From Aquirufa rosea (lineage in GTDB: Bacteria; Bacteroidota; Bacteroidia; Cytophagales; Spirosomataceae): DNA of 64,000 bases. The stretch spans positions 372,001-436,000 of the forward strand of contig NZ_SDHY01000001.1 of NCBI RefSeq assembly GCF_004118285.1, in the 5' to 3' direction. Every line of letters starts with the position of its first letter. Position 1 is the first letter of the stretch. Position numbers and translations under genes: made by a program. Below are positions 17,997 through 27,677 of this stretch, one piece after another. Under the pieces are notes generated by a model. The model had not been told where the DNA came from. It saw only the letters and a list, made by a program, of their open reading frames with translations, and did no database searches.

Positions 17997-18368
17997 TTAT
18001 TTCTTGTTTTTAAAAATACTCATTTCTTGCATTCTAAAACGAATCATTTCTTGAATAAGAGATAGGGGTAATTCTTTATTCATGGGAAATTGAATGGTTC
18101 CTTTGGACATTTTGAATTCCTTAGAGTAGGACTGAAAGGCGAGCAAACAAGAAGCATGTGGAAATAAACTAATATGCTCCTTAAATGCACCAAAATATGC
18201 AACAATTTTACCCTTCCACTTAAAAGCTGGCATTTGATAAGAAATGAGTTCTACAGCCTCAGGAATTATTTCATGAATACAAGAACGTATCTCCTGCAAA
18301 CGACTTTGTTGAGAGGAATCTTGACAGGCTATATAATGGTCTATGGAATGATAATTAAGCTTATCCAT
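17997..18368 (-). CDS. DUF1801 domain protein (YdhG-like)
   Basis: A 123-residue single-domain protein of the DUF1801/YdhG family. It has the family order: an N-terminal helix, ELISYQMPAFKWKGKIVAYFGAF, a HISLFPHAS strand, and the SKGTIQFPMNKELPLSLI block. It has no signal peptide and is presumably cytoplasmic. Structures in the family resemble frataxin-like or iron-chaperone folds, but no function is established. It starts upstream of the secreted alpha/beta hydrolase gene with a 25-base gap. Confidence 0.85.
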   Translation of the reverse strand: MDKLNYHSIDHYIACQDSSQQSRLQEIRSCIHEIIPEAVELISYQMPAFKWKGKIVAYFGAFKEHISLFPHASCLLAFQSYSKEFKMSKGTIQFPMNKELPLSLIQEMIRFRMQEMSIFKNKK

Positions 18369-18694
18369 ATTTAATTTTAAAAATCAAAATAATACCTTCG
18401 TTTAATGTATAATTTTAAAGCATTTCGGCCCTAATATATTCCTTGATGTTTAAAAAGTTATAATATACCAAACTCATTTATTAACATCTGTATTTCCTTC
18501 GGCCAAAGTGCCATTGTATTATCTATTTCTTGTTTAAAAATTTAGAATTAATCGATATACCACAGATATCCAGGAAATAAGCCATATGTGTCATTCGTAT
18601 CAAGCTGGTGTTCCCGGTGGGTTCATCTAGCTTTTATATTGATAATACGAATACCCAGCAAATCAAACTAATTTATCCCTCCAAGGATCAAAAA
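18369..18694. other. Intergenic stretch without a supported gene
   Basis: A 326-base AT-rich region between the DUF1801 start and the ThuA stop. Short open stretches on the minus strand (for example one reading TYGLFPGYLWYID) are interrupted by stops and have no start context. I see no terminator, promoter pair or RNA gene. It may hold a decayed gene end, but this cannot be shown from sequence alone. Confidence 0.5.
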
Positions 18695-19540
18695 TTAATC
18701 GTTGAAATGTAATTTATCATCCCTATTCGATGAAAAGGCTCGATTAAAATCGATTCCTTTAGATTGATTAGCCACATATTTAATTCCTTGTAAAAGGTGA
18801 TTACTATATAGTGGATTTTGATAATCCACTTTGGAATGCCCAAGGGTAGTTACCCAAACATGCCCTCCTTGGAAATCCTGGTACCAAACAGCAGGAAAAT
18901 AATCCCCAAAGGTTCCTGCATTTTTAAGGATTAAATCAGATTGCTTTTTATCCAAAGTAGAAACATCGTGCATCATGAGAACTTTGATGCCTGGGTACAT
19001 TTCTCTACCAAAATAACACTCATCTTCTTTAGTCCAAACACTTGGAATACCCTCCATGGATGGATGCTTAGGATCTATATTAATGACAGAGAATGATTGA
19101 AAATTAGCATGCCAAGTAAAGGTTTCACCCACCATCATTTTAAACCAAACCCATTTTCTCTCTGTCCCAGTGACGGAATGCACCCCCACAAATCCACCAC
19201 CTGCCTCGATGTACCTCCTAAATGCCAACCGTTGCTCATCGTTCGCAAAGACATCATTATTGGTACTGGTAAAGATAATCAGGGTATACTTTTTCAAATT
19301 GTTTTCGGTAAATACGTTTGGGTCATCCGAAACATCTACTGAAAACTTATGCTGCTTACCCAAGTCTCGAATACATTGAACAGCAGAGGGAATGTTATCA
19401 TGAACATAACCCACTCCATTTTTGGTGTAAACCAAGATTTGACTGTTTTTTAATTTATTCTTTTGCGCCCAAGCAGGTGATAATAAGGTACCCAAGCCAA
19501 GAATTAGCACTAAAAATGCCTTTAAAAGTGAATATTTCAT
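18695..19540 (-). CDS. ThuA domain protein, secreted
   Basis: A 281-residue protein of the ThuA family, which has a class I glutamine-amidotransferase-like fold without the catalytic triad. The signal peptide ends at SPAWAQ. Family blocks are ILVYTKNGVGYVHDNIP, IIFTSTNNDVF, GGGFVGVHSVTGTE, PAVWYQDFQGGHVWVTTLGH and the terminal LLQGIKYV. ThuA homologues occur in many sugar-utilisation loci, often as carbohydrate-binding or enzyme-associated modules. A -7 box lies at 19591-19598. The M28 peptidase gene is 77 bases upstream on the same strand. Confidence 0.88.
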   Translation of the reverse strand: MKYSLLKAFLVLILGLGTLLSPAWAQKNKLKNSQILVYTKNGVGYVHDNIPSAVQCIRDLGKQHKFSVDVSDDPNVFTENNLKKYTLIIFTSTNNDVFANDEQRLAFRRYIEAGGGFVGVHSVTGTERKWVWFKMMVGETFTWHANFQSFSVINIDPKHPSMEGIPSVWTKEDECYFGREMYPGIKVLMMHDVSTLDKKQSDLILKNAGTFGDYFPAVWYQDFQGGHVWVTTLGHSKVDYQNPLYSNHLLQGIKYVANQSKGIDFNRAFSSNRDDKLHFND

Positions 19541-19590
19541 AGTAAAGATTCTGCAATATTTCTATCATTGTTATTAAAACCCGATAGACA

Positions 19591-19598
19591 CAAATTTA
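19591..19598 (-). promoter_or_regulatory. Candidate -7 box for the ThuA gene
   Basis: On the minus strand this reads TAAATTTG, matching TAnnTTTG, about 50 bases upstream of the ThuA start codon. No clear -33 TTG was found, so the promoter call is weak. Confidence 0.35.
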
Positions 19599-19617
19599 TA
19601 CTCATTTGGCCATTCCA

Positions 19618-21009
19618 TTAAGGATTCGCACCATGGTGATCCATTAAATAGATAATACCGGCCATGTTGACTGCACCCCACAATAATTCCCTTTTGTTGA
19701 CATTTTCAAAAACATCGGTTTTGGCATGATGCAAATCAAAATAACGCTGACTATCTGGAATTAATCCCGACAAAACCATGCCAGGATTGACCTTGACCAG
19801 TGGGGCAATATCCGCCCCAGTGCCACCCAAGGTTAATTCACCCCCATAAGGTTTGAAAAGGGGAGACCAAAGCTCAAATTTTTTCCATTGTTCTGGAGAG
19901 CAACTTATACCAATGGATCTTGGGGTAAATCCACCTTCATCACTTTCTAAAGCATATACATGTTTTTCTTTGTTCAAAATAGCCTGATTAGCATATTCAT
20001 TGCCACCACGCATGCCATTTTCTTCATTGGCAAATAGAACAAATCGAATCGTGCGTTTGGGTTGATATTTTACTGCTTTCATAGCACGAAGAATCTCCAT
20101 GGTTTGTACTATTCCAGCACCATCATCATGTGCTCCTTCATTCACATCCCAACTATCCAAATGTCCTCCAACTGTAATTATTTCACTGGAAAATTCAGAT
20201 CCTTTGATTTCAGCCACCACATTATTTTCGTCCGCATCGGCTAAAAAATATCCATAAGTTTGGAGTTGTACCCTGATTTTTGAGCTTTTGCTTAATTTAA
20301 ACAGCTCCTGGGCATCCACAGGACCTAAGGCCAAAGCTGGAATTTTAGGATAGGCTTCATCATAAGTCATGCTTCCTGTATGGGGTTCATTGTCTGTGGC
20401 AGAGCTTAAAGAATGTATCATGATAGCCACGGCTCCATATTTTGCAGCCTTACTAGCCCCAACACGCCTAAAAACTCCAGATTCGGCATAAGCCTTAAAC
20501 GTTTGAAATTTGGTAGGGTCAAAAACGCTATGAAAATACACGACTTTCCCTTTAATTTCCTCTTGTCGCTTTTCCATCTCCTCAAAACTGCTAAATGCGA
20601 TTAATTCCGCTTCTTTAAGGCCATTGGATCCTAAAGAATTACCTAAGGCCAAAGCTTTCAAAGGACGAATAACCGCTTTGCCATCGATGGAAACAATAGC
20701 TGCATAATCTTGTCCTCCTCTTTTCCAATTGGGTGTCTTAACTGCCTGAAAATACACTTTATCTGCGCCTAATGCTTCTAAATTTCTTTTAGCCCAAAGG
20801 GCAGCCTGCTGTTGTTGGGGTGAACCCGCCAAACGACCACCGATTCCCTTGGTCAATTCCCTTAATAAATCATAGGCCTTGCCATTTCGCATGATTTCAT
20901 CTGCCATTTTCTTGATAATAAGGCTATCTTGTTGATATTGAGCAGTTAAGGCGAAAGGTAAGCAGTAAAATAAAAAAAATAAATAGCGCATAGTTAGGTG
21001 AATTAACAT
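19618..21009 (-). CDS. M28 family zinc peptidase (carboxypeptidase Q-like), secreted
   Basis: A 463-residue di-zinc aminopeptidase/carboxypeptidase of family M28 with a PA-type insert. The start at 21009 gives MLIHLTMRYLFFLF; the ATG at 20991 gives a cleaner signal peptide and is equally plausible. The metal and catalytic residues are visible: GGHLDSWD (His, Asp), GAHDDGAG (bridging Asp), FANEENGMRGG (catalytic Glu, zinc Glu), ESDEGGF (Asp) and a late DLHHAKTD (His). The region ~110-250 is the protease-associated insert. It is expected in the periplasm or outside the cell, releasing amino acids from small peptides. Confidence 0.9.
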   Translation of the reverse strand: MLIHLTMRYLFFLFYCLPFALTAQYQQDSLIIKKMADEIMRNGKAYDLLRELTKGIGGRLAGSPQQQQAALWAKRNLEALGADKVYFQAVKTPNWKRGGQDYAAIVSIDGKAVIRPLKALALGNSLGSNGLKEAELIAFSSFEEMEKRQEEIKGKVVYFHSVFDPTKFQTFKAYAESGVFRRVGASKAAKYGAVAIMIHSLSSATDNEPHTGSMTYDEAYPKIPALALGPVDAQELFKLSKSSKIRVQLQTYGYFLADADENNVVAEIKGSEFSSEIITVGGHLDSWDVNEGAHDDGAGIVQTMEILRAMKAVKYQPKRTIRFVLFANEENGMRGGNEYANQAILNKEKHVYALESDEGGFTPRSIGISCSPEQWKKFELWSPLFKPYGGELTLGGTGADIAPLVKVNPGMVLSGLIPDSQRYFDLHHAKTDVFENVNKRELLWGAVNMAGIIYLMDHHGANP

Positions 21010-21118
21010 GAAATGTAAATATTATTTTGTTCAATTTTGCACTTTGGCAATATTTTGTATTAATCTAAGAAAGATCAATCAGAAAAAATCCTAATTTTCG
21101 TTAAATAAACTCGAAAAT

Positions 21119-21151
21119 TTTGCAATAATTAAAAATTGTCCTTTAGTTTTG
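21119..21151 (+). promoter_or_regulatory. Promoter upstream of the RND efflux region
   Basis: TTTG at 21119-21122 and TAGTTTTG at 21144-21151 are spaced by 21 bases and match the Bacteroidota -33/-7 elements. Transcription would begin about 30 bases before the 142-aa gene and probably continue into the efflux genes. Confidence 0.65.
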
Positions 21152-21187
21152 CTCGCAACGAATCAAAATCGTTTTCTCTGATTAACT

Positions 21188-21616
21188 ATGTTTAAGTCTC
21201 TACGAATAAGTTTTCTGCTTTTATCTCTGACTCTGTTTGGGGGCATAGGACATTTTGTAAAAAACGATTATAAACATACGATTTTTTCGAAGAACACCTC
21301 GCAGAGCCTATCAGAATCTCATGGCAGCACAGGTGACAATCTATCAAAATCAGAGGCTTTTTTTATCAATAGCCTGATTCGTCCATATATTTCAACCAAA
21401 ACTGAAGCTCCACTTTTCCATACAGAAGTTGAAGAAGAGGAGGAGGATTTCTCTGTCAGTAAAAAAGGGTATAAGCAAATTCAGTTCGCCCTAACCTACG
21501 AATTTCCCCGCTTTTTTGATTGGTCCGTGGAACCTAAATTGGGTTCATTTCATGCCACGTCAAAAGCTTTAACTTACATTCCCTTATACCTAACTCTACA
21601 GGTATTTCTCATTTGA
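21188..21616 (+). CDS. Small exported or membrane-anchored protein of unknown function
   Basis: I do not recognise this 142-residue protein. It begins with a hydrophobic segment (LRISFLLLSLTLFGGIGHF) that could be a signal or anchor. It then has a Ser/Thr-rich stretch, an acidic run EVEEEEEDF near residue 80, and a hydrophobic C-terminal end (YIPLYLTLQVFLI) that could be a second membrane segment. A good promoter lies just upstream, and the RND membrane-fusion gene follows 153 bases later on the same strand with no clear terminator between. It may therefore be the first gene of the efflux transcript, but its role is unknown. Confidence 0.6.
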   Translation: MFKSLRISFLLLSLTLFGGIGHFVKNDYKHTIFSKNTSQSLSESHGSTGDNLSKSEAFFINSLIRPYISTKTEAPLFHTEVEEEEEDFSVSKKGYKQIQFALTYEFPRFFDWSVEPKLGSFHATSKALTYIPLYLTLQVFLI

Positions 21617-21769
21617 TTTTTACTTCTTATTGTAAATTAAAGTAGTTTCTACCCAGAGGCTATTCTTTAATTTATTCAATTCCATCCGGCTCAATTTCAT
21701 TTAGCCGAATGTCACCCATGGCTTTTATAGCCCAAAATTTACCATTTCCCAATTTAAAAATTTAATAAG

Positions 21770-22852
21770 ATGAACAAGTTATTCATGGTCATTAGCTCAT
21801 GTATGGTTCTTTTTCTGTCCAATTGTGAATCCAAAAAGGAAAAAAAAGAAGAAAAAACCAAGTTTATTGTCACCAGTACCTATCAGACAGATACCACCAT
21901 CACTCGACAGTATGTCAGTCAAATTCGAGCCATTCAACACATTGAAGTAAGGGCTTTAGAAAAAGGATATTTACAAAATATCTATGTGGACGAAGGGCAA
22001 TTTGTCCAAAAAGGGCAATTGATGTTTAAAATTATGCCTATGCTTTATGAGGCCGAAAAGCAAAAAGCACAAAGTGAGGCAGATTTTGCAGAGATAGAGT
22101 ATCAAAACACCAAACAGCTACAAGAGAAAAATGTGGTATCTATCAATGAGTTAGCTTTAGCTAAAGCCAAATTAAACAAAGCAAAAGCCGAATTATTATT
22201 GGCTCAAACCCATTTAAAATTCACGGAAATCAGGGCTCCCTTCAGCGGATTCATGGACCATTTTCAAGTACGATTGGGGAGTTTAGTCAATGAAGGTGAT
22301 CTATTGACAACACTTTCTGATAACAGCGAGATGTGGGTTTACTTCAACGTTCCTGAGGCAGAATATTTAAACTATAAGACGAATGCCACTCAGGAAAACC
22401 TTGTGAAAGTAAATCTTATGATGGCCAATAATGCCCAATATAAATATGCAGGGCTTGTAAAAACCATTGAGGCCGATTTCAACAATGAAACAGGTAATAT
22501 TGCCTTTAGGGCCACATTCCCTAATCCAGATAAATTATTGAGACATGGTGAAACGGGAAATATTCTCATGACAGTTCCATTGAAAAATGCCATCATCATT
22601 CCGCAGAAAGCTACATATGAAATTCTAGAAAAGAAATATGTATTTGTGGTAGACAAAAGCAATACCGTACATTCTAGAGAGATCGACATTGCTGCGGAAA
22701 TGCCCGATTTATACGTCATTAAAGATGGATTGAAAAAGGATGAAAAAATCCTTTTAGAGGGAATTCGAAAGGTTAAAGAAAATGACAAAATCGAATTCAT
22801 CTATGAAGCACCGCAACAGGTAATTCCTAAGCTTAAGGTATACGTAGAATAA
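21770..22852 (+). CDS. RND efflux periplasmic adaptor (membrane fusion) lipoprotein
   Basis: A 360-residue AcrA/MexA-type adaptor. The N terminus has a lipobox (LFLSNC), so it is anchored to the inner membrane facing the periplasm. Domains in order are: first lipoyl half (EVRALEKGYLQNIYVDEGQFVQKGQLMF, split motif), a short helical hairpin (~residues 90-140), second lipoyl half (FTEIRAPFSGFMDHFQVRLGSLVNEGDLL), beta-barrel and membrane-proximal domain (AIIIPQKATYEILEKKYVFVVD). It links the pump encoded 22 bases downstream to the outer-membrane channel. No regulator gene is adjacent. Confidence 0.92.
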   Translation: MNKLFMVISSCMVLFLSNCESKKEKKEEKTKFIVTSTYQTDTTITRQYVSQIRAIQHIEVRALEKGYLQNIYVDEGQFVQKGQLMFKIMPMLYEAEKQKAQSEADFAEIEYQNTKQLQEKNVVSINELALAKAKLNKAKAELLLAQTHLKFTEIRAPFSGFMDHFQVRLGSLVNEGDLLTTLSDNSEMWVYFNVPEAEYLNYKTNATQENLVKVNLMMANNAQYKYAGLVKTIEADFNNETGNIAFRATFPNPDKLLRHGETGNILMTVPLKNAIIIPQKATYEILEKKYVFVVDKSNTVHSREIDIAAEMPDLYVIKDGLKKDEKILLEGIRKVKENDKIEFIYEAPQQVIPKLKVYVE

Positions 22853-22874
22853 CATCAGCCATAAATAGAAATAT

Positions 22875-25800
22875 ATGTTCAGCAAATTCATTCAAAGACC
22901 CGTATTAGCCATCGTTATATCGCTGGTAATACTTTTCGTCGGAATTTTGGCGATCAAAAGTTTGCCTACCTCACAGTTTCCAGAGGTAGCACCCCCCGTA
23001 GTGATGGTGTCTGCTTCTTATCCAGGAGCAAGTGCTAAATCTCTGGCAGAATCAGTCATAATTCCCTTAGAGCAGTCCATCAATGGCGCCTGGGGCATGC
23101 GATACATGACCTCCGACGCCACGAGTGCGGGAGAAGCCAATATCCAGGTTGTTTTCAATCCGGGCACGGATATAAACCAGGCTCTGGTACAAGTTTCGAA
23201 CCGAGTTCAACAGGTAACCAATAGGCTTCCGACCTTGGTACAAAGGGAGGGAGTTGTCATCACACCAGTAATTCCAAGTATGTTGATGTATGTCAACCTA
23301 TACAGCAAGGACAAAAATGCCAACATGAAGTTCTTGTTTAATTATGCCGGTGTAAACATGGTACCTGAATTACAGCGTATAGATGGCATTGGCCAAGTGA
23401 GAATTTTAGGTAGTCGTCAGTATGCCATGAGGGTTTGGTTAAATCCTGACCGCATGCGTGCCTACAATGTTTCTCCAGATGAAGTCATGGAGGCATTGAG
23501 TGATCAAAGCATCATTGGAAAGCCAGGAAGGATAGGTCGAGGGGACAGTAAACAGGCCGAGGCACTGGAATATGTCATGACCTATACGGACCGATTCAAC
23601 GATCCGAAGCAATATGAAAATGTCATCATTCGAGCTAATCCCAATGGGGAAAACCTACGGCTCAAAGATATTGCGACCGTTTCCTTGGGAAGTGAATACT
23701 ATGATATTTATTCCAGCATGAATGGACATCCTTCAGCGGCTTTAGTATTGAAACAAACCTATGGAAGTAATGCGAGTGAAGTTATAGCAAAGGTAAAGGA
23801 GAAACTGGAAGTGTTGAAAAAATCATTTCCCCCTGGAATGAAATATGAGATTAGTTATGACGTGTCAAACTTTTTAGATGCTTCCATCGAAAACGTGATT
23901 CATACGCTCCGAGATGCCTTTATCTTGGTAGCCTTGGTGGTGTTTATCTTTTTGGGCGATTGGAGATCTACCATTGTCCCAATTCTAGCCGTTCCCATTT
24001 CTTTGATTGGAGCCTTCTTTTGCATGCAATTGTTTGGACTGACTATCAATATGGTTACTCTATTTGCTTTAGTATTAGCCATTGGAATTGTCGTCGATGA
24101 CGCCATCGTGGTCGTCGAGGCTGTCCATGCCAAAATGGAGGAGGAGCATTTATCGCCTTACCATGCGGTAAGAAAAGTAATCGGGGAAATTAGTGGTGCA
24201 GTTATTGCCATTACCCTATTAATGGTATCAGTTTTTGTACCTGTCTCCTTCATGACTGGACCAGTGGGAACCTTTTATCGCCAGTTCTCCATCACCATGG
24301 CTTCCTCTATCGTCATATCAGGAATTGTAGCCTTGACAGTCACGCCTGTTTTGTGTGCCATAATATTGAAAAATAATCACGGTAAGCCTAGAAAAAAGAC
24401 TTGGATGAACAGGCTCTTAGATGGATTTAACCATTGGTTTGAAAGACTTACGGGTAAATACGTTGGCATATTACGCTTAATTACCCACCGAAAAATGATC
24501 ACCATCGGCATGTTTGTAATCTTTGCCTTGGGAATATTCGGCGTCAGTACTAGTCTACCCTCAGGATTTATTCCTAATGAGGATCAAGGTATGTTATATG
24601 CCATCATTCAAACTCCTCCAGGATCAACCTTGGAAAGAACGAATGATTTATCCAACAAATTGGTAAGTGTGATTCAAGGAGTAGAAGGTATTCAATCTGT
24701 CTCTTCCATCGCTGGTTATGAGGTATTGACGGAGGGTAGAGGTTCGAATGCAGGAACTTGTTTAATTAACCTAAAACCGTGGTCTGACCGTAAACACTCT
24801 GTGACTGAGATCATTGCGGAGCTAGAGGAAAAGGCAAAAGACATCCCAGGGGCAACCATTGAGTTTTTTGATCCACCAGCAGTTCCTGGATTTGGTGCGG
24901 CTGGGGGATTTGCCCTTCAACTGCTGGACAAAACCAATAGTGGGGATTACAAGCAATTAGAAAAAACCACCACGGAATTCATGAATGAGCTGAAAAAACG
25001 TAAAGAATTGACCGGCTTATTTACTTTCTTCAGTGCCAATTACCCTCAATACGAGATTGAAATTGACAATGAAGCTGCCATGCAAAAAGGGGTTTCCATA
25101 AACAATGCGATGAATACCCTTTCCATTTTTGTAGGAAGTACCTACGAGCTGGGCTTTATCAAATACCAACGATTCTTTAAGGTTTTTGTGCAGGCAGCAC
25201 CCGAATTCCGCCGACTACCTACCGATATCATGAACTTGTATGTCAAGAATAATCGAGATGAAATGGTGCCATTTTCTGCATTTATGAAAATTAAAAAGAA
25301 GCAAGGTGCCAATGAGATAAACCGCTATAATATGTACAATACGGCGGCTATTCGTGGCGGAGCTGCCAGAGGGTACAGTAGTGGTGAAGCCATCAAAGCC
25401 GTTCAAGAGGTAGCAGCTAAAACCCTACCTAATGGCTACGACATTGACTGGGCTGCGCTATCTTATGATGAAACTAGAAGGGGCAATGAAGCCATTTACA
25501 TTTTTATTGTCGTATTAATGTTTGTGTACTTCGTTTTAGCCGCGCAATATGAAAGTTTCATCATCCCATTGTCAGTAGTATTCTCACTGCCCGCAGGAAT
25601 ATTAGGCTCCTTTTTATTAATCAAAGGCCTTGGCTTAGCCAACGACATCTATGCTCAGGTGGGACTGGTCATGTTAGTGGGTCTGCTAGGAAAAAATGCC
25701 GTCCTGATTGTGGAATTTGCTGTACAAAAGCAGCAGCAGGGTGCCACGGTACTTGAGGCAGCTATAGAGGGCGCAAAAGTGCGTTTCCGTCCTATTTTGA

Positions 25801-26078
25801 TGACTTCCTTTGCCTTTATCGCTGGATTAATTCCGCTGGTATTAGCACATGGAGCGGGAGCCATTGGTAATAAAACGATCGGAGCGTCCGCCTTGGGAGG
25901 AATGGTGTTTGGTACCGTTTTTGGGGTCATCATCGTCCCAGGATTATACTACATATTTGGATCATTGGCCGAAGGAAAAACGCTCATTAGAAATGAAGAC
26001 AATAATCCATTGACAGAAGATTTAGTAAACCAAATGGATCACTTTCCACAAAGCACAGAAAATGATGAAAATGCATAA
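22875..26078 (+). CDS. RND efflux pump, HAE1/AcrB family inner-membrane transporter
   Basis: A 1067-residue proton-driven transporter of the hydrophobe/amphiphile efflux type, of normal length. It has the family duplication with 12 expected membrane segments. The proton-relay aspartates are in TM4 (GIVVDDAIVVVEAV) and the relay lysine in TM10 (GLLGKNAVLIVEFAVQ). The start FIQRPVLAIVISLVILFVG and the SGFIPNEDQG block are typical. It would expel drugs, detergents or bile-like compounds through the partner adaptor and channel. Its last 17 bases overlap the outer-membrane factor gene. Confidence 0.95.
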   Translation: MFSKFIQRPVLAIVISLVILFVGILAIKSLPTSQFPEVAPPVVMVSASYPGASAKSLAESVIIPLEQSINGAWGMRYMTSDATSAGEANIQVVFNPGTDINQALVQVSNRVQQVTNRLPTLVQREGVVITPVIPSMLMYVNLYSKDKNANMKFLFNYAGVNMVPELQRIDGIGQVRILGSRQYAMRVWLNPDRMRAYNVSPDEVMEALSDQSIIGKPGRIGRGDSKQAEALEYVMTYTDRFNDPKQYENVIIRANPNGENLRLKDIATVSLGSEYYDIYSSMNGHPSAALVLKQTYGSNASEVIAKVKEKLEVLKKSFPPGMKYEISYDVSNFLDASIENVIHTLRDAFILVALVVFIFLGDWRSTIVPILAVPISLIGAFFCMQLFGLTINMVTLFALVLAIGIVVDDAIVVVEAVHAKMEEEHLSPYHAVRKVIGEISGAVIAITLLMVSVFVPVSFMTGPVGTFYRQFSITMASSIVISGIVALTVTPVLCAIILKNNHGKPRKKTWMNRLLDGFNHWFERLTGKYVGILRLITHRKMITIGMFVIFALGIFGVSTSLPSGFIPNEDQGMLYAIIQTPPGSTLERTNDLSNKLVSVIQGVEGIQSVSSIAGYEVLTEGRGSNAGTCLINLKPWSDRKHSVTEIIAELEEKAKDIPGATIEFFDPPAVPGFGAAGGFALQLLDKTNSGDYKQLEKTTTEFMNELKKRKELTGLFTFFSANYPQYEIEIDNEAAMQKGVSINNAMNTLSIFVGSTYELGFIKYQRFFKVFVQAAPEFRRLPTDIMNLYVKNNRDEMVPFSAFMKIKKKQGANEINRYNMYNTAAIRGGAARGYSSGEAIKAVQEVAAKTLPNGYDIDWAALSYDETRRGNEAIYIFIVVLMFVYFVLAAQYESFIIPLSVVFSLPAGILGSFLLIKGLGLANDIYAQVGLVMLVGLLGKNAVLIVEFAVQKQQQGATVLEAAIEGAKVRFRPILMTSFAFIAGLIPLVLAHGAGAIGNKTIGASALGGMVFGTVFGVIIVPGLYYIFGSLAEGKTLIRNEDNNPLTEDLVNQMDHFPQSTENDENA

Positions 26079-27498
26079 AATATCGATTTTAATAGGTGTA
26101 ATCATACTGCTGTTGGTGGTAGATTCTTGCCAAATTCCACAGATAAGCCTGAAAACCGAACACAAATCAGCCCCAAGCAGCTATGTAGATTCGGCGGACA
26201 CCACTAATATGGTTGCACAGAATTGGAGGACTTATTTTAAAGATCCTGCTTTGGTTGCCTTAATTGATACTGCTTTAACGAATAATCAAGAGCTACAAAT
26301 TGTTTGGCAAGAAATACAAATGACCAATAATGAAGTAAAAGCAAGACAAGGGGCCTACAAACCCTTTGTCCATGCGGGAGCTAATTTGGGTTTGGATAAA
26401 GTAGGAAGGTATACGAGTCAGGGATCAAGTGATGCCAATAATGAGGTAGTCACTGGCAAACAACTTCCTGATCCTATGGCCAACTATGCCTTGGGTTTGA
26501 ATGCTTCTTGGGAATTGGACATTTGGAAAAAGTTAAGAAATTCTACCAAATCGGCAGTTTTCAAGTACCTGTCTACCGTGGAAGGAAAGAACTTTCTTGT
26601 CACTCATTTGGTCTCGGAAATCGCTAATTCCTATTATGAATTATTAGCACTAGATAATCAATTGGCCATATTGAATCAAACGATTGACTTATACCAAAAC
26701 TCTTTAGAGATTGTCAAATTAGAAAAACAATTTGCTCGAGTAAGTGAATTAGCGGTTCGAAGATTTGAGGCTGAGGTATTGAAGAATAAGAGTCGACAGT
26801 ATGACATTAAGCAGCAAATTACCGAAACGGAAAATAGAATTCATTTTCTTGTAGGTCAATTTCCTCATCGCATCCGTAGAAATTCCGAAAACTTTACCGA
26901 CATCAAATTACAGTCCATACAGGCAGGTATCCCTGCTCAACTCTTATCCAACAGACCTGATATCAAACAAGCAGAACAGGCATTGATGGCGGCGGAATTG
27001 GATGTTAAAGTAGCTAGGGCAGAGTTTTATCCTACGCTCATGATCAGTGCAGGTTTAGGTTATCGGGCATTCAATACCAAATATTTACTTCAAACTCCGG
27101 AATCCTTGATGTTCAATTTAGGTGGAGAATTGATAGCTCCATTGGTGAACCGTAGGGCCATCAAGGCGAATTATTTTTCAGCCAATGCCCGTCAAATCCA
27201 AGCTGTTTACCACTATGAGCAGAGCATATTAAAGGCTCATTTAGAGGTTGTAAATCAATTAAATAACCTGGAAAACTTGCGAAATAGCTTCGATTTAAAA
27301 AAGAAGCAGGTAACTGCCCTGACGGAATCCATTGATATCGCATCGACCTTATTTAAATCTGCCCGGGCAGATTATATGGAAGTTCTTTTAACGCAAAGGG
27401 ACGCCCTAGAATCAAAAATGGAAATGGTAGAAACCCAAAAGCGCCAATTGACTGCCATGGTCAATATATACCAGGCATTAGGCGGGGGATGGAGATAA
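26062..27498 (+). CDS. Outer-membrane efflux channel (TolC/NodT family lipoprotein)
   Basis: A 478-residue outer-membrane factor with two OEP repeats. The N terminus has a hydrophobic segment and a lipobox (LVVDSC), as usual for the NodT subfamily. The repeats contain ALGLNASWELDIWKKLRN near residue 142 and the second-half block LLSNRPDIKQAEQALMAAELDVKVARAEFYPT. It is the exit duct of the tripartite pump; the gene overlaps the pump gene by 17 bases. A terminator follows at 27522-27556. Confidence 0.93.
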   Translation: MMKMHKISILIGVIILLLVVDSCQIPQISLKTEHKSAPSSYVDSADTTNMVAQNWRTYFKDPALVALIDTALTNNQELQIVWQEIQMTNNEVKARQGAYKPFVHAGANLGLDKVGRYTSQGSSDANNEVVTGKQLPDPMANYALGLNASWELDIWKKLRNSTKSAVFKYLSTVEGKNFLVTHLVSEIANSYYELLALDNQLAILNQTIDLYQNSLEIVKLEKQFARVSELAVRRFEAEVLKNKSRQYDIKQQITETENRIHFLVGQFPHRIRRNSENFTDIKLQSIQAGIPAQLLSNRPDIKQAEQALMAAELDVKVARAEFYPTLMISAGLGYRAFNTKYLLQTPESLMFNLGGELIAPLVNRRAIKANYFSANARQIQAVYHYEQSILKAHLEVVNQLNNLENLRNSFDLKKKQVTALTESIDIASTLFKSARADYMEVLLTQRDALESKMEMVETQKRQLTAMVNIYQALGGGWR

Positions 27499-27521
27499 GT
27501 AGTATTTATTTCTGGTTTACA

Positions 27522-27556
27522 AAAAGGGTGGCAATTTTATGGCCACTCTTTTTTTT
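27522..27556 (+). terminator. Terminator of the RND efflux operon
   Basis: AAAAGGGTGGC pairs with GCCACTCTTTT around AATTTTATG, followed by an eight-base T run ending at 27556. Confidence 0.9.
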
Positions 27557-27677
27557 GTGACAATACAAATTTATCTACATGTGTTATAGATTCGTTGATT
27601 AGGTAAACCAAGCTAATTTCCCTTTAAAAATAGTAACTTGAAGCTCAAATGATGTTTGAATCTAACCTGCAACTTGA

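Noticed and set aside
18470-18660. Short open stretches on the minus strand that could be a decayed gene
   Set aside because: They are broken by stops, lack a start and a recognisable family, and cannot be distinguished from random AT-rich DNA.
25655-25933. Open frame antisense to the RND pump gene (and many similar antisense frames)
   Set aside because: These frames mirror conserved coding sequence on the opposite strand and have no supporting start context or family match.
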